Shown: positions 1 through 6,419 of the stretch, piece by piece | How positions within the stretch are numbered: the stretch's first letter is position 1 | Layout: each line of letters starts with the position of its first letter | DNA from: JAHDBG01 sp963922315 | GTDB taxonomy: Bacteria > Pseudomonadota > Gammaproteobacteria > Chromatiales > Chromatiaceae | Length of the DNA stretch: 6,525 nucleotides | Direction: 5' to 3' | Assembly (NCBI GenBank): GCA_963922315.1 | Contig: CAWUID010000049.1 | Coordinates: 1-6,525, forward strand | Notes under the pieces: model-generated | Told to the model about the DNA's origin: nothing | Database searches by the model: none | The model's input: the letters and a program-made list of their open reading frames with translations, nothing else | Made by a program: the position numbers and the translations under genes

Positions 1-60
1 TGACACTACAACAGTTTAGCTCACGAAACTGATACAAACGCTGAATAGTTACAAAGATTT

Positions 61-80
61 TGTACGTGATTACTGTACGT
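61..80. repeat. Direct repeat pair TGTACGT, 13-base period
   Basis: The heptamer TGTACGT occurs at 61-67 and again at 74-80, separated by GATTAC. Read on the minus strand the pair is ACGTACA twice. The copies cover the candidate -10 element and the expected start site of the leftward promoter at 72-99, which is where an operator would sit. A 7-base inverted repeat, ACAAAGA at 51-57 and TCTTTGT at 90-96, encloses them. A regulator-binding role is inference; no known operator is recognised, and short repeats in AT-rich DNA can arise by chance. Confidence 0.4.
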
Positions 81-99
81 TTTTGATAGTCTTTGTCAA
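72..99 (-). promoter_or_regulatory. Candidate sigma70 promoter pointing left, out of the window
   Basis: On the minus strand there is a perfect -35 hexamer TTGACA (plus 94-99), a 16-base spacer, and a -10 TACAGT (plus 72-77; 4 of 6 matches to TATAAT). Transcription would start near base 65 and leave the window, so the gene served cannot be seen. It lies downstream of epmB and its probable terminator, so it would begin a separate transcription unit. The perfect -35 supports it; the mediocre -10 and slightly short spacer weaken it. Confidence 0.4.
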
Positions 100-199
100 G
101 ACAGATGACCGGGCCTCTCACAAACTGAAATGGGAATGCCAGGTCTGAGGGTGGACATCTTTAGGTGGGTTGACCCAGACGACAGGGAGTTCTGAGGTT

Positions 200-241
200 A
201 AAAAACTGGGTACGCCTCTCCGGATCAGACGGCGGGCAGTT
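200..241 (-). terminator. Probable intrinsic terminator of epmB, overlapping its last codons
   Basis: On the minus strand the RNA can fold as AACTG (plus 237-241) pairing with CAGTT (plus 204-208), then an internal loop, then CGCC with GGCG and TCT with AGA around a 7-base loop GATCCGG. A run of six T (plus 200-205 as A) follows, its first bases shared with the stem. The 5' arm lies inside the final codons of epmB. The internal loop and a bulged G make the stem imperfect, so this is a moderate call. Confidence 0.42.
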
Positions 242-1226
242 TGGCGGGGGCTCCAGCGATTTCGCGTACCATGCGTGGCACCAGGTAGCCGGGTAATTGG
301 GCGCGGAGTCCGGTTTCAATCTTCGGGATGAGTGTATCGCTTACCGCAAAATGTGCGGCACCCTGAACCGGGTCTAAGACATGCAGGTAATACGGCAGAA
401 TACCATACGCAAATAACGTTTCGCTCAGTTGTTTCAGGACGGCAACCTGATCATTCACCCCGGCAAGTAACACCGACTGATTCAGCAGGGTCACTTCAGC
501 CTGGCGTAAAGCGCGCAGGCCAGGCATCAGTTCAGGAGTGAGTTCTGCCGGGTGATTGCTATGCAGCACCAGGCTGGCGTGCAGGCGGCTGTGTTGCAGC
601 CGGTCGATCAGGGTATCAGTCAGCCGGTTCGGGAGTACCAGCGGTAACCGGCTGTGCAGCCGCAATCGCTGAATATGGGGTACGGTCTCGATTTCTGTGA
701 TCAGTGCATCCAGACGCTCGTCGGACAGGCATAACGGGTCGCCACCGCTGAGGATCACTTCGCTCAGTTCCGGTTGCGTAGCCAACTGTTGTAACATCCC
801 CTGCCAATGCCGCAGGGCATTATCGGCCTGATACGGGTAATGGCGCCGGAAGCAATACCGGCAATGAATCGCACAGGCGCCGGTGGTGATCAGCAGGGCG
901 CGGCCCTGGTATTTGTGCAGCAGGCCGGTGCCGCTGGAAGCATGCGCATCGCCGACCGGGTCAGTGTGGTAGCCGGGGGTTGGTGTCAGTTCTTCTGCCA
1001 GGGGTAGTATCTGGCGCAGCAGTGGATCCTGTGGGTTTCCCGGTTGGATCAGGTTGAGATAATGTTCAGTAACCCGCAGCGGAAATTGCGCGGCGGCGTC
1101 TTGTGCCGCAGGTAGCAGGGCCAGATCCAGGTTGAGTCGTTCCAGCAATTGTGCCGGATCGCTGATCGCACGGGCCAGTTCCTGTTGCCAGGATAATTTC
1201 AATACCGGGGTGTCTGGCGTTATCAT
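225..1226 (-). CDS. epmB: EF-P (R)-beta-lysine pathway L-lysine 2,3-aminomutase EpmB
   Basis: Radical SAM, PLP-dependent enzyme that isomerises (S)-alpha-lysine to (R)-beta-lysine, the substrate EpmA attaches to EF-P. The product is 333 residues (E. coli EpmB 342). The radical SAM motif CAIHCRYC gives cluster cysteines 118, 122 and 125. SGGDP at about 160-164 is the SAM-binding GGDP element. HSRLP, LLNQSVLL and PYYLHVLDPVQGAAHF match the family core. Lys329 in the tail AKLPAV fits the PLP lysine, which in this family sits near the C-terminus. The ATG at 1226 is chosen because MITPDTPVLKLSWQQELA aligns with the E. coli N-terminus; an in-frame TTG at 1271 would add 15 unlike residues and run into the efp leader. 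There is no clear Shine-Dalgarno before the chosen ATG. It is divergent from efp, as in E. coli. Cytosolic. Confidence 0.95.
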   Translation of the reverse strand: MITPDTPVLKLSWQQELARAISDPAQLLERLNLDLALLPAAQDAAAQFPLRVTEHYLNLIQPGNPQDPLLRQILPLAEELTPTPGYHTDPVGDAHASSGTGLLHKYQGRALLITTGACAIHCRYCFRRHYPYQADNALRHWQGMLQQLATQPELSEVILSGGDPLCLSDERLDALITEIETVPHIQRLRLHSRLPLVLPNRLTDTLIDRLQHSRLHASLVLHSNHPAELTPELMPGLRALRQAEVTLLNQSVLLAGVNDQVAVLKQLSETLFAYGILPYYLHVLDPVQGAAHFAVSDTLIPKIETGLRAQLPGYLVPRMVREIAGAPAKLPAV

Positions 1227-1288
1227 AGGCGGTTTGGTTTTTAACGGCGCAGGGCAACCACTGCGGAACAAAATTTAAGTGAGTGTTT
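1227..1288. promoter_or_regulatory. Divergent epmB/efp intergenic region with efp ribosome site
   Basis: These 62 bases separate the two divergent starts and must hold or adjoin the control signals of both, unless promoters lie inside the coding regions. The only element I can support is a weak Shine-Dalgarno for efp, AAGTGAG at 1277-1283, five bases before the ATG at 1289. Short AT-rich runs (TTTTTAA near 1238-1244, AAAATTTAA near 1270-1278) could be part of -10 elements, but no convincing -35/-10 pair appears on either strand. Confidence 0.35.
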
Positions 1289-1858
1289 ATGGCAAATTAT
1301 AGTACCAGCGAATTTCGCGGCGGGCTGAAGATTATGCTGGATGGCGATCCGTGCAATATCATCGAAAATGAGTTTGTTAAACCCGGCAAGGGCCAGGCAT
1401 TTAACCGGGTGAAGATCCGTAACCTGAAGACGGGTCGGGTGCTGGAAAAGACGTTTAAATCAAACGAAACAGTGACAGCCGCCGATGTGGTTGAACGGGA
1501 ACTGGAATATCTGTATGCAGATGGTGCTTTCTGGCACTTTATGGATAGTGAAAATTACGAACAATACCAGGCAGATGCAGCAGCGGTGGGTGAGGCAGTG
1601 AAGTGGCTGCAGGCACAGGATCGGTGTCAGGTCACTTTGTGGAATGATGCACCGATTCTGGTGGAAGCACCGAATTTTGTCGTTTTGCAGGTTACGGAAA
1701 CAGATCCGGGACTGAAAGGTGATACGTCCGGTGGTGGGGGTAAACCGGCCACGCTGGAAACTGGTGCAGTGGTGCGGGTGCCGTTGTTTGTGCAGACCGA
1801 TGAGCGGATTAAGGTGGATACCCGGACGGGTGAGTATGTCAGCCGCGTCAAAGACTGA
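1289..1858 (+). CDS. efp: Translation elongation factor P
   Basis: EF-P binds between the ribosomal P and E sites and stimulates peptide bond formation when ribosomes stall on consecutive prolines. The product is 189 residues (E. coli 188) and is near-identical to it in many blocks. The N-terminal KOW-like domain (about 1-65) carries the loop VKPGKGQAF, in which Lys34 is the residue that receives (R)-beta-lysine. EKTFKS, the YLY-DG-FWHFM segment and the C-terminal DTRTGEYVSRVK are diagnostic, and two OB-type domains follow the first. DPGLKGDT and GGKPATLETGA mark the OB III region. The ATG at 1289 gives MANYST, like E. coli MATYYS; a GTG two codons earlier (1283) lies within the ribosome site. 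Lys34 plus neighbouring epmA and epmB indicate the beta-lysylation type, not the rhamnosylated (Arg32/EarP) type. Its 3' end overlaps epmA. Cytosolic. Confidence 0.98.
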   Translation: MANYSTSEFRGGLKIMLDGDPCNIIENEFVKPGKGQAFNRVKIRNLKTGRVLEKTFKSNETVTAADVVERELEYLYADGAFWHFMDSENYEQYQADAAAVGEAVKWLQAQDRCQVTLWNDAPILVEAPNFVVLQVTETDPGLKGDTSGGGGKPATLETGAVVRVPLFVQTDERIKVDTRTGEYVSRVKD

Positions 1859-2810
1859 CTGGCGACCTGGCGCGTCGCTGCAGGCGATACGGGTGCGAGC
1901 GCAATTGTTGCGCCGGATAAGAGATTTTTTTGCGGCGCGCGATGTGCTGGAGGTGGAAACCCCGTTATTGGGTCGGGCATTCGGTACGGATCCGGCGATT
2001 GCGCCGCTGGTTGTGCAGGAGTCGTCGAAGAAGGAGACCTGGTACTTGCAAAGCTCGCCAGAATTTCATATGAAGCGCCTGCTGGTGGCGGGTAGTGGGC
2101 CAATTTATCAGATCAGCAAGGCATTTCGCCAGGGCGAGGTCGGACGGCGGCATAACCCGGAGTTTACCCTGCTGGAATGGTATCGTCCGGGCTTCAGTGC
2201 AGCCGATCTGATGCGTGAGCTGGCCGATCTGATGCAACATCTGCTGGATACCACCCTGACAGTACAGACATGCACCTATGCTGCATGTTTTATACAGCAC
2301 CTGCAACTGGACATCTTTGCGGCAGATACTGAGATGTTACGCGCTTGTGCGGTTGCACAACAGATACCAGGTGCAGCTGACTTAACACTGGAGCATGATG
2401 CCTGGCTGGATTTGCTCTGGACGATGTGTATTGAACCGCAATTGCCGTCGACACAACTGACCTTTATCACGGATTATCCGGCGAGCCAGGCGGCTCTGGC
2501 TGAACTGAATGTACATGATCCGCGCACTGCGGCGCGGTTTGAGTTGTATTATGCCGGTCTGGAATTAGCGAACGGTTTTCAGGAACTGACCGATGCCACT
2601 GAACAAGCGGCGCGGTTTCATGCGGATAATGCGCAGCGCAAACGTGCCGGACAGCCGGTTTTGCCACTGGATGCGCGCTTTATCGCCGCATTGCAGCACG
2701 GCCTGCCAGGGTGTGCCGGGGTTGCAGTTGGTGTAGACCGGATATTGCTGGCGCAGTCTGAATTGTCCAGTCTGGATCAGGTGCAGACTTTTTCTGCAGA
2801 ACGAGCTTAA
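1836..2810 (+). CDS. epmA: EF-P--(R)-beta-lysine ligase EpmA
   Basis: Paralogue of the class II lysyl-tRNA synthetase catalytic core. It activates (R)-beta-lysine with ATP and transfers it to Lys34 of EF-P instead of to tRNA. The product is 324 residues (E. coli EpmA 325) and lacks a tRNA anticodon-binding domain. Visible motifs are VLEVETP (about 37-43), SSPEFHMKRLL (73-83), the motif 2 region FRQGEVGRRHNPEF (97-110) leading into LLEWY, GLELANGFQELTD (241-253) and motif 3 GVAVGVDR (295-302). Ala297 lies where lysyl-tRNA synthetases carry Gly; from memory the matching E. coli alanine helps choose beta- over alpha-lysine. The ATG at 1836 is chosen because MSAASKTDWRPGASL matches E. coli MSETASWQPSAS in length and composition. 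It overlaps efp by 23 bases in another frame, with a weak GGTGAG just before the start, suggesting translational coupling. The frame is open back to an ATG at 1719, but those residues are unlike the family. Confidence 0.96.
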   Translation: MSAASKTDWRPGASLQAIRVRAQLLRRIRDFFAARDVLEVETPLLGRAFGTDPAIAPLVVQESSKKETWYLQSSPEFHMKRLLVAGSGPIYQISKAFRQGEVGRRHNPEFTLLEWYRPGFSAADLMRELADLMQHLLDTTLTVQTCTYAACFIQHLQLDIFAADTEMLRACAVAQQIPGAADLTLEHDAWLDLLWTMCIEPQLPSTQLTFITDYPASQAALAELNVHDPRTAARFELYYAGLELANGFQELTDATEQAARFHADNAQRKRAGQPVLPLDARFIAALQHGLPGCAGVAVGVDRILLAQSELSSLDQVQTFSAERA

Positions 2811-2815
2811 ATTTT

Positions 2816-4030
2816 ATGACATATCCATTGCACCAGGGTGTCGGGCACCCCATACCGGGCATCCGTCTGGCCAGTACCGCCGCAGGCATTCGTTATCCGG
2901 ATCGGGACGATCTGTGTCTGCTGGAGATGGCAGCCACCGGCCAGGTGGCAGCGGTATTTACGCAGAATCGTTTTTGTGCGGCGCCGGTGGTGGTGGCAAA
3001 ACAGCATCTGGCAGCGGACGAGACGGCACGTTATTTGCTGATCAATGCCGGGAACGCGAATGCCGGCACCGGTGCTGCTGGGGAACAGGTGGCCCGCGCC
3101 AGTTGCGCGCTGGTGGCGGAACAGGCCGGTTGTGAGCCAGAGCAGGTGTTGCCCTTTTCGACCGGCGTGATCGGCGAAGATCTGCCACTGGCGCCGATCC
3201 GGGCAGCCTTGCCAACCCTGCTGGCGAACCTGGAGCAGGATGCCTGGGCTGCCGCAGCGGCCAGTATTATGACCACCGACACGCGACCGAAGCTGTGCAG
3301 CAGCACGCTGGAGATCGCGGGCCAGCAGGTGACTATCACGGGTATGGCGAAGGGTTCCGGGATGATTCATCCGGATATGGCGACCATGCTCGCCTACATC
3401 GCGACCGATGCGCAGATTGCCCGCCCTGTGCTGCAACAGATGTTACGTACAGCCGTAGCGCAATCGTTTAATGCAATCAGCGTGGACGGGGATACTTCGA
3501 CCAATGACGCATGTGTGCTGCTTGCCAGCGGCGCGAGTGGGGTGGAGATTCAGCCAGATACTGAAGCAGCGCGTCGGATGCAGGCTGCGCTGAATGCGGT
3601 CAGTCATGATCTGGCGCAGCAGATTATTCAGGATGGGGAGGGTGCCACGAAGTGTGTCACGATCCGGGTGGAACAGGCTGCGACCGAGCAGGAAGCGCGC
3701 GTGGTGGCAGAGACGATCGCCGGTTCACCATTGGTGAAAACGGCCTTGTTTGCGTCTGATCCGAACTGGGGGCGTATTCTGGCGGCGGTGGGCCGTGCGC
3801 CGGTAAATCAGCTGGATATTCACGCCCTGCGCATCTGGCTGGATGAAGTGTGTATTGTTAGCGGTGGCGGACGAGACCCGGACTATACCGAGGCAGCTGG
3901 GCAGCAGGTATTGAGCCAGGATGCGTTCACCATCCGGGTCGTGCTACAACAAGGAGAGGCTACAGCAGAATTGCTGACCTGTGATTTGTCTTATGATTAT
4001 GTTCGAATCAATGCGAATTATCGTTCTTAG
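2816..4030 (+). CDS. argJ: Glutamate N-acetyltransferase / amino-acid acetyltransferase ArgJ
   Basis: ArgJ moves the acetyl group from N-acetylornithine to glutamate in the cyclic arginine pathway; bifunctional members also make N-acetylglutamate from acetyl-CoA. The product is 404 residues, normal for the family. It is made as a precursor that cleaves itself before the nucleophile Thr190, in the conserved KGSGMIHPDMATML (residues 179-192), giving alpha and beta chains. STGVIGE (115-121) holds the oxyanion-hole Thr-Gly. DGEGATK, KTALFASDPNWGRILAAVGRAP-type residues and the terminal YVRINANYRS are family hallmarks. Whether it is mono- or bifunctional cannot be told from sequence. The start is 5 bases after the epmA stop with no recognisable Shine-Dalgarno (preceding bases AAATTTT), so reinitiation or coupling is likely. 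Its 3' end overlaps the next gene. Cytosolic. Confidence 0.96.
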   Translation: MTYPLHQGVGHPIPGIRLASTAAGIRYPDRDDLCLLEMAATGQVAAVFTQNRFCAAPVVVAKQHLAADETARYLLINAGNANAGTGAAGEQVARASCALVAEQAGCEPEQVLPFSTGVIGEDLPLAPIRAALPTLLANLEQDAWAAAAASIMTTDTRPKLCSSTLEIAGQQVTITGMAKGSGMIHPDMATMLAYIATDAQIARPVLQQMLRTAVAQSFNAISVDGDTSTNDACVLLASGASGVEIQPDTEAARRMQAALNAVSHDLAQQIIQDGEGATKCVTIRVEQAATEQEARVVAETIAGSPLVKTALFASDPNWGRILAAVGRAPVNQLDIHALRIWLDEVCIVSGGGRDPDYTEAAGQQVLSQDAFTIRVVLQQGEATAELLTCDLSYDYVRINANYRS

Positions 4031-6221
4031 TGGGCTGTTACTGAGCAGTATAGTTGCCGCTGCGCCGGATGGTGGTCTGATCGAGGATCAGACCGCAGGT
4101 ACCTGGGTGATGCCAGATGATCAGGTATATACCATCACGGGTGGCACGGCTCTGGGTGGGAACCTGTTGCACAGCTTTCTGGAATTTAACGTTGAAAGCG
4201 GCGAGATAGCGGCCTTTCAGGCCAGTGCGCAGACGCAACAGATTATCAGCCGGGTGACTGGGGATCACGATAGCTGGATTAACGGCACTATCCGTATCGA
4301 CGGAGAAAGTCAGGCTGATTTGTACCTGGTGAATCCGAATGGGTTGATATTCGGCCCGGAGGCGAGTCTGGATGTACCGGGTGCCCTGTATGCGAGTACC
4401 GCAGATTATGTCGCGCTGGACGATGGGCAGCGGGTGTATGCCGATTTGGAGCGGGGGATCAACCTGACGGTTGCACCACCGGAGGCATTCGGATTTCTGG
4501 ATGCCAGTGTGGCAGACATCCAGGTGCAGGGTAGTAAGTTATCCGTCCGGTCAGGTGAAACAGTCAGCCTGATTGGTGGAGAACTGACTCTGGAATCAGA
4601 TGCTGTGTTGACAGCACCTGGTGGCCAGATCAATCTGACAGCGGTTGCCTCAGCTGGTGAGGTGGCGCCGGCTGGCACGTCTGTCACGAACCCGGTGCGG
4701 GCGAATATCAGCATGCAGAACAGTTGGTTGAATACGGATAATCAGAAAGACAGCATCACCACAGGCCATATCAGATTACGTGGAGACCAGATCATCATCA
4801 GTGGCAGCGAACTGTGTGCAACCAACTTCAGTGGATATGACCCGGATGCCGGGTTTGGTGACACCATAACCCTGCAGGCGGATAAACAAGTCATGTTTAA
4901 TACCAGCACGATTGATCTGGATACGCACGGAGCAGGGAATGGTGGTACCTTGGTTATCCAGGCACCGAACATTCTGCTGACCAAAAATTCAGGAATACTA
5001 TCTGATACTCTGGGCTCCGGTCAGGCTGGTAAGGTTTTGCTGGAGGCACAGCAGCGGGTGTTGCTGGATGGTCAGTCTATCATCGCATTGGTAACAATCA
5101 GCACCCAGGGTGTGGATCAGAGCCGGGGTGGTGACCTGATTATCAAGGCACCGATCATTGAGTTAAACAATACCGGAGTGATCTATGCGCAAACCTTTGG
5201 TACGGGTTCCAGTGGCTTAGTGTCGCTGAATGCGACAGAAGCGATCCGGCTCAGTGGTCAGGAAACGATTATCAGCAGTGCTGCACATGGTTCGGGATCT
5301 GCGGGTGGGATACAGTTACAGACCAGATATCTGGAGCTGACTAATGGTGCCAGGATCCAGTCAACCGGTAGTTCTGAGTTTGTACCGCCCAGTTGGATGG
5401 AGCCTGTTAAACTGCCGGTCGGTGTGCCGCATACTGGCGCGGCTGGTAAGATTCAGATTGACCTCACTGGTACGTTGCATCTGAGTGGCCGCAGTGAAAT
5501 CAATACATCGACTAAAGGCAGCGGGTCTGCCGGAGATATCCTGATTGGCAGCCAGCAACGTCCGGCCAGGATACGGTTGACAGAGGCATCACGCATTCTT
5601 TCAGAAAGTCAGTCCACAGCAGCAAATGCGGGTCGGGCCGGCCAGTTATCCATTCTGGCGCAGGAGACGATGGAGTTGTATGGTGGCAGTACCTTCAGCA
5701 CAGCATCTGGCAATGCGGGTGGTGGTGGTGTTTTGCTTGAAACACGTGACTGGTTACGTTTACAGGACAGTGACATCACCACCAGCGTGCGTGGTGGTGG
5801 TGGTCAGGGTGGTAATATTGCGATTGATCCGGTCTTTATCTTATTAGAAAATAGTCAGATTAAAGCGAATGCCCATGGCGGGCCGGGCGGCAATATCAAA
5901 CTGGTTGCTAATTATTTAATGTTATCCGGCCCGTCAGTCATTCAGGCATCTTCTGCCTTGTCGACACCCGGTGAGGTCAGTGTGCAGGCGGTTACCATAG
6001 ATGGTGGCAGTTTGCAGGTTGTGCGAAGCATTGAGCCGCTGGATGTTGCACAGCGCTTGCCTGAGTCCTGTTCTGCACGGCATGGCCGGATTGGCCACTT
6101 GTATAGGGTCGGTTACGATGCCCATCCTACCCCGGCAGATGACCTGTTATCGGCGGTATCCGTGCGGATGATGCATTCGGAGTCGGATGAAAAATACGGC
6201 ACAAAAAAAGGCTTACAGTAA
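4011..6221 (+). CDS. Filamentous-haemagglutinin-like exoprotein (two-partner secretion TpsA type)
   Basis: Probable secreted or surface adhesin-like beta-helix protein, 736 residues. An N-terminal signal peptide MRIIVLSGLLLSSIVAAA is probably cut after Ala18. The haemagglutination-activity (TPS) domain follows, about 22-215, with hallmarks NLLHSFLEFNV (51-61), IISRVTG (78-84), VNPNGLIFG (107-115) and PPEAFGFL (156-163). From about 240 to 660 come some eight degenerate Gly-rich beta-helix repeats of about 45 residues, each built on a GSG-AG turn, a hydrophobic strand and an 'I-T/S' strand; the last contain SDITTSVRGGGG-QGGNI. A tail with Cys687 and HPTPADDLL resembles the C...GRGGLPP-P-D-L tail of related proteins, but GRGGLP is replaced. 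ATG 4011 is chosen for the signal peptide and overlaps argJ by 20 bases; GTG 3981, ATG 3993 and ATG 3999 are alternatives. No good ribosome site precedes any of them. The last codons lie in a terminator stem. No TpsB transporter gene is visible. Ligand unknown. Confidence 0.85.
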   Translation: MRIIVLSGLLLSSIVAAAPDGGLIEDQTAGTWVMPDDQVYTITGGTALGGNLLHSFLEFNVESGEIAAFQASAQTQQIISRVTGDHDSWINGTIRIDGESQADLYLVNPNGLIFGPEASLDVPGALYASTADYVALDDGQRVYADLERGINLTVAPPEAFGFLDASVADIQVQGSKLSVRSGETVSLIGGELTLESDAVLTAPGGQINLTAVASAGEVAPAGTSVTNPVRANISMQNSWLNTDNQKDSITTGHIRLRGDQIIISGSELCATNFSGYDPDAGFGDTITLQADKQVMFNTSTIDLDTHGAGNGGTLVIQAPNILLTKNSGILSDTLGSGQAGKVLLEAQQRVLLDGQSIIALVTISTQGVDQSRGGDLIIKAPIIELNNTGVIYAQTFGTGSSGLVSLNATEAIRLSGQETIISSAAHGSGSAGGIQLQTRYLELTNGARIQSTGSSEFVPPSWMEPVKLPVGVPHTGAAGKIQIDLTGTLHLSGRSEINTSTKGSGSAGDILIGSQQRPARIRLTEASRILSESQSTAANAGRAGQLSILAQETMELYGGSTFSTASGNAGGGGVLLETRDWLRLQDSDITTSVRGGGGQGGNIAIDPVFILLENSQIKANAHGGPGGNIKLVANYLMLSGPSVIQASSALSTPGEVSVQAVTIDGGSLQVVRSIEPLDVAQRLPESCSARHGRIGHLYRVGYDAHPTPADDLLSAVSVRMMHSESDEKYGTKKGLQ
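5718..5804 (+). repeat. Two (GGT)4 microsatellite tracts in the exoprotein gene
   Basis: Four perfect GGT codons occur at 5718-5729 and four more at 5793-5804, encoding Gly4 turns in two successive beta-helix repeats (residues 570-573 and 595-598). The coordinates given span both tracts and the sequence between them. Slippage would add or remove glycines without shifting frame, so they could alter turn length but not switch the gene off. They may simply reflect the glycine-rich repeat consensus. Confidence 0.6.
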
Positions 6222-6238
6222 TATTACTGTAAGCCTTT
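6203..6238 (-). terminator. Terminator of tRNA-Asn, a perfect 32-base palindrome shared with the convergent exoprotein gene
   Basis: Positions 6207-6238 are a perfect inverted repeat with arms AAAGGCTTACAGTAAT and ATTACTGTAAGCCTTT and no spacer; in RNA the middle bases would form the loop. Read on the minus strand the stem starts 8 bases after the tRNA CCA end and finishes in seven T (plus 6203-6209 as A), a classic intrinsic terminator. Read on the plus strand the tail is only TTT then GTAGT, so it probably terminates the exoprotein mRNA less well. The exoprotein stop codon TAA (6219-6221) and its last four sense codons lie inside the left arm. Confidence 0.85.
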
Positions 6239-6246
6239 GTAGTATC

Positions 6247-6321
6247 TGGCTCCCCCGGTTGGATTCGAACCAACGACCAACGGATTAACAGTCCGCTGCG
6301 CTACCGCTGCGCCACAGGGGA
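6247..6321 (-). tRNA. tRNA-Asn, anticodon GTT
   Basis: A full cloverleaf of 75 bases on the minus strand. The acceptor stem TCCCCTG pairs with CGGGGGA (one G-U), followed by discriminator G and an encoded CCA. The D arm is GCGC-AGCGGTA-GCGC. The anticodon stem GCGGA/TCCGT encloses the loop CTGTTAA, with anticodon GTT at plus 6287-6289, which reads AAC and AAU as asparagine. The T arm is GTTGG-TTCGAAT-CCAAC. It resembles E. coli tRNA-Asn, especially in the anticodon arm. It has its own promoter just upstream and a terminator just downstream, so it looks monocistronic, convergent with the exoprotein gene. Confidence 0.97.
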
Positions 6322-6337
6322 TCATTGCAGACTATAT

Positions 6338-6366
6338 ATTGTACTGGCTGACGATGCTTCGTTCAA
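6338..6366 (-). promoter_or_regulatory. Sigma70-type promoter of tRNA-Asn
   Basis: On the minus strand there is a -35 TTGAAC (plus 6361-6366), a 17-base spacer, and a -10 TACAAT (plus 6338-6343; 5 of 6 matches). The -10 ends 16 bases before the mature tRNA 5' end, so transcription would begin roughly 8-10 bases upstream of the tRNA, leaving a short leader for RNase P. The stretch between the -10 and the tRNA, ATATAGTCTGCAATGA, is AT-rich rather than the GC-rich discriminator typical of stringently controlled promoters. Confidence 0.7.
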
Positions 6367-6419
6367 CCCGTTGTGCTGCCTGGGGTGCGATCCAAACTGA
6401 TGTGGATTAATAAGCTGAG

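Noticed and set aside
1..224. A small gene or RNA in the left non-coding stretch
   Set aside because: No frame with a sensible start and length, and no tRNA or known RNA fold. A hairpin GTCT-GGGT (143-152) with ACCCAGAC (173-180) has a 2-base bulge and no T run, so it is not called.
1227..1271. Extension of epmB to a TTG at 1271
   Set aside because: The extra 15 residues do not match the family, TTG is a poor start, and it would nearly reach the efp ribosome site.
1719..1835. Upstream extension of epmA to the ATG at 1719
   Set aside because: It would add 39 residues rich in Arg, Trp and Cys, deep inside efp, with no likeness to EpmA. Starting at 1836 gives the family length of 324-325 residues.
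1627..2103. A 158-codon open frame on the minus strand over efp and epmA
   Set aside because: Low-complexity Pro/Ser/Thr-rich translation, antisense to two certain genes.
2807..3436. A 209-codon open frame on the minus strand over argJ
   Set aside because: Its translation is Gly/Arg/His/Gln-rich with no domain, and it lies wholly antisense to the first half of argJ apart from the epmA stop region; it is a shadow of the codon bias.
3981..4010. GTG at 3981 as the exoprotein start
   Set aside because: It would put MICLMIMFES before a good signal peptide, and the purine-rich AAGGAGAGG is about 20 bases away, too far for a Shine-Dalgarno. Kept only as an alternative.
6247..6321. tRNA-Asn as an integration site of a mobile element
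   Set aside because: No second copy of the tRNA 3' end, no integrase and no element genes are visible in the window; the neighbour is a chromosomal operon.
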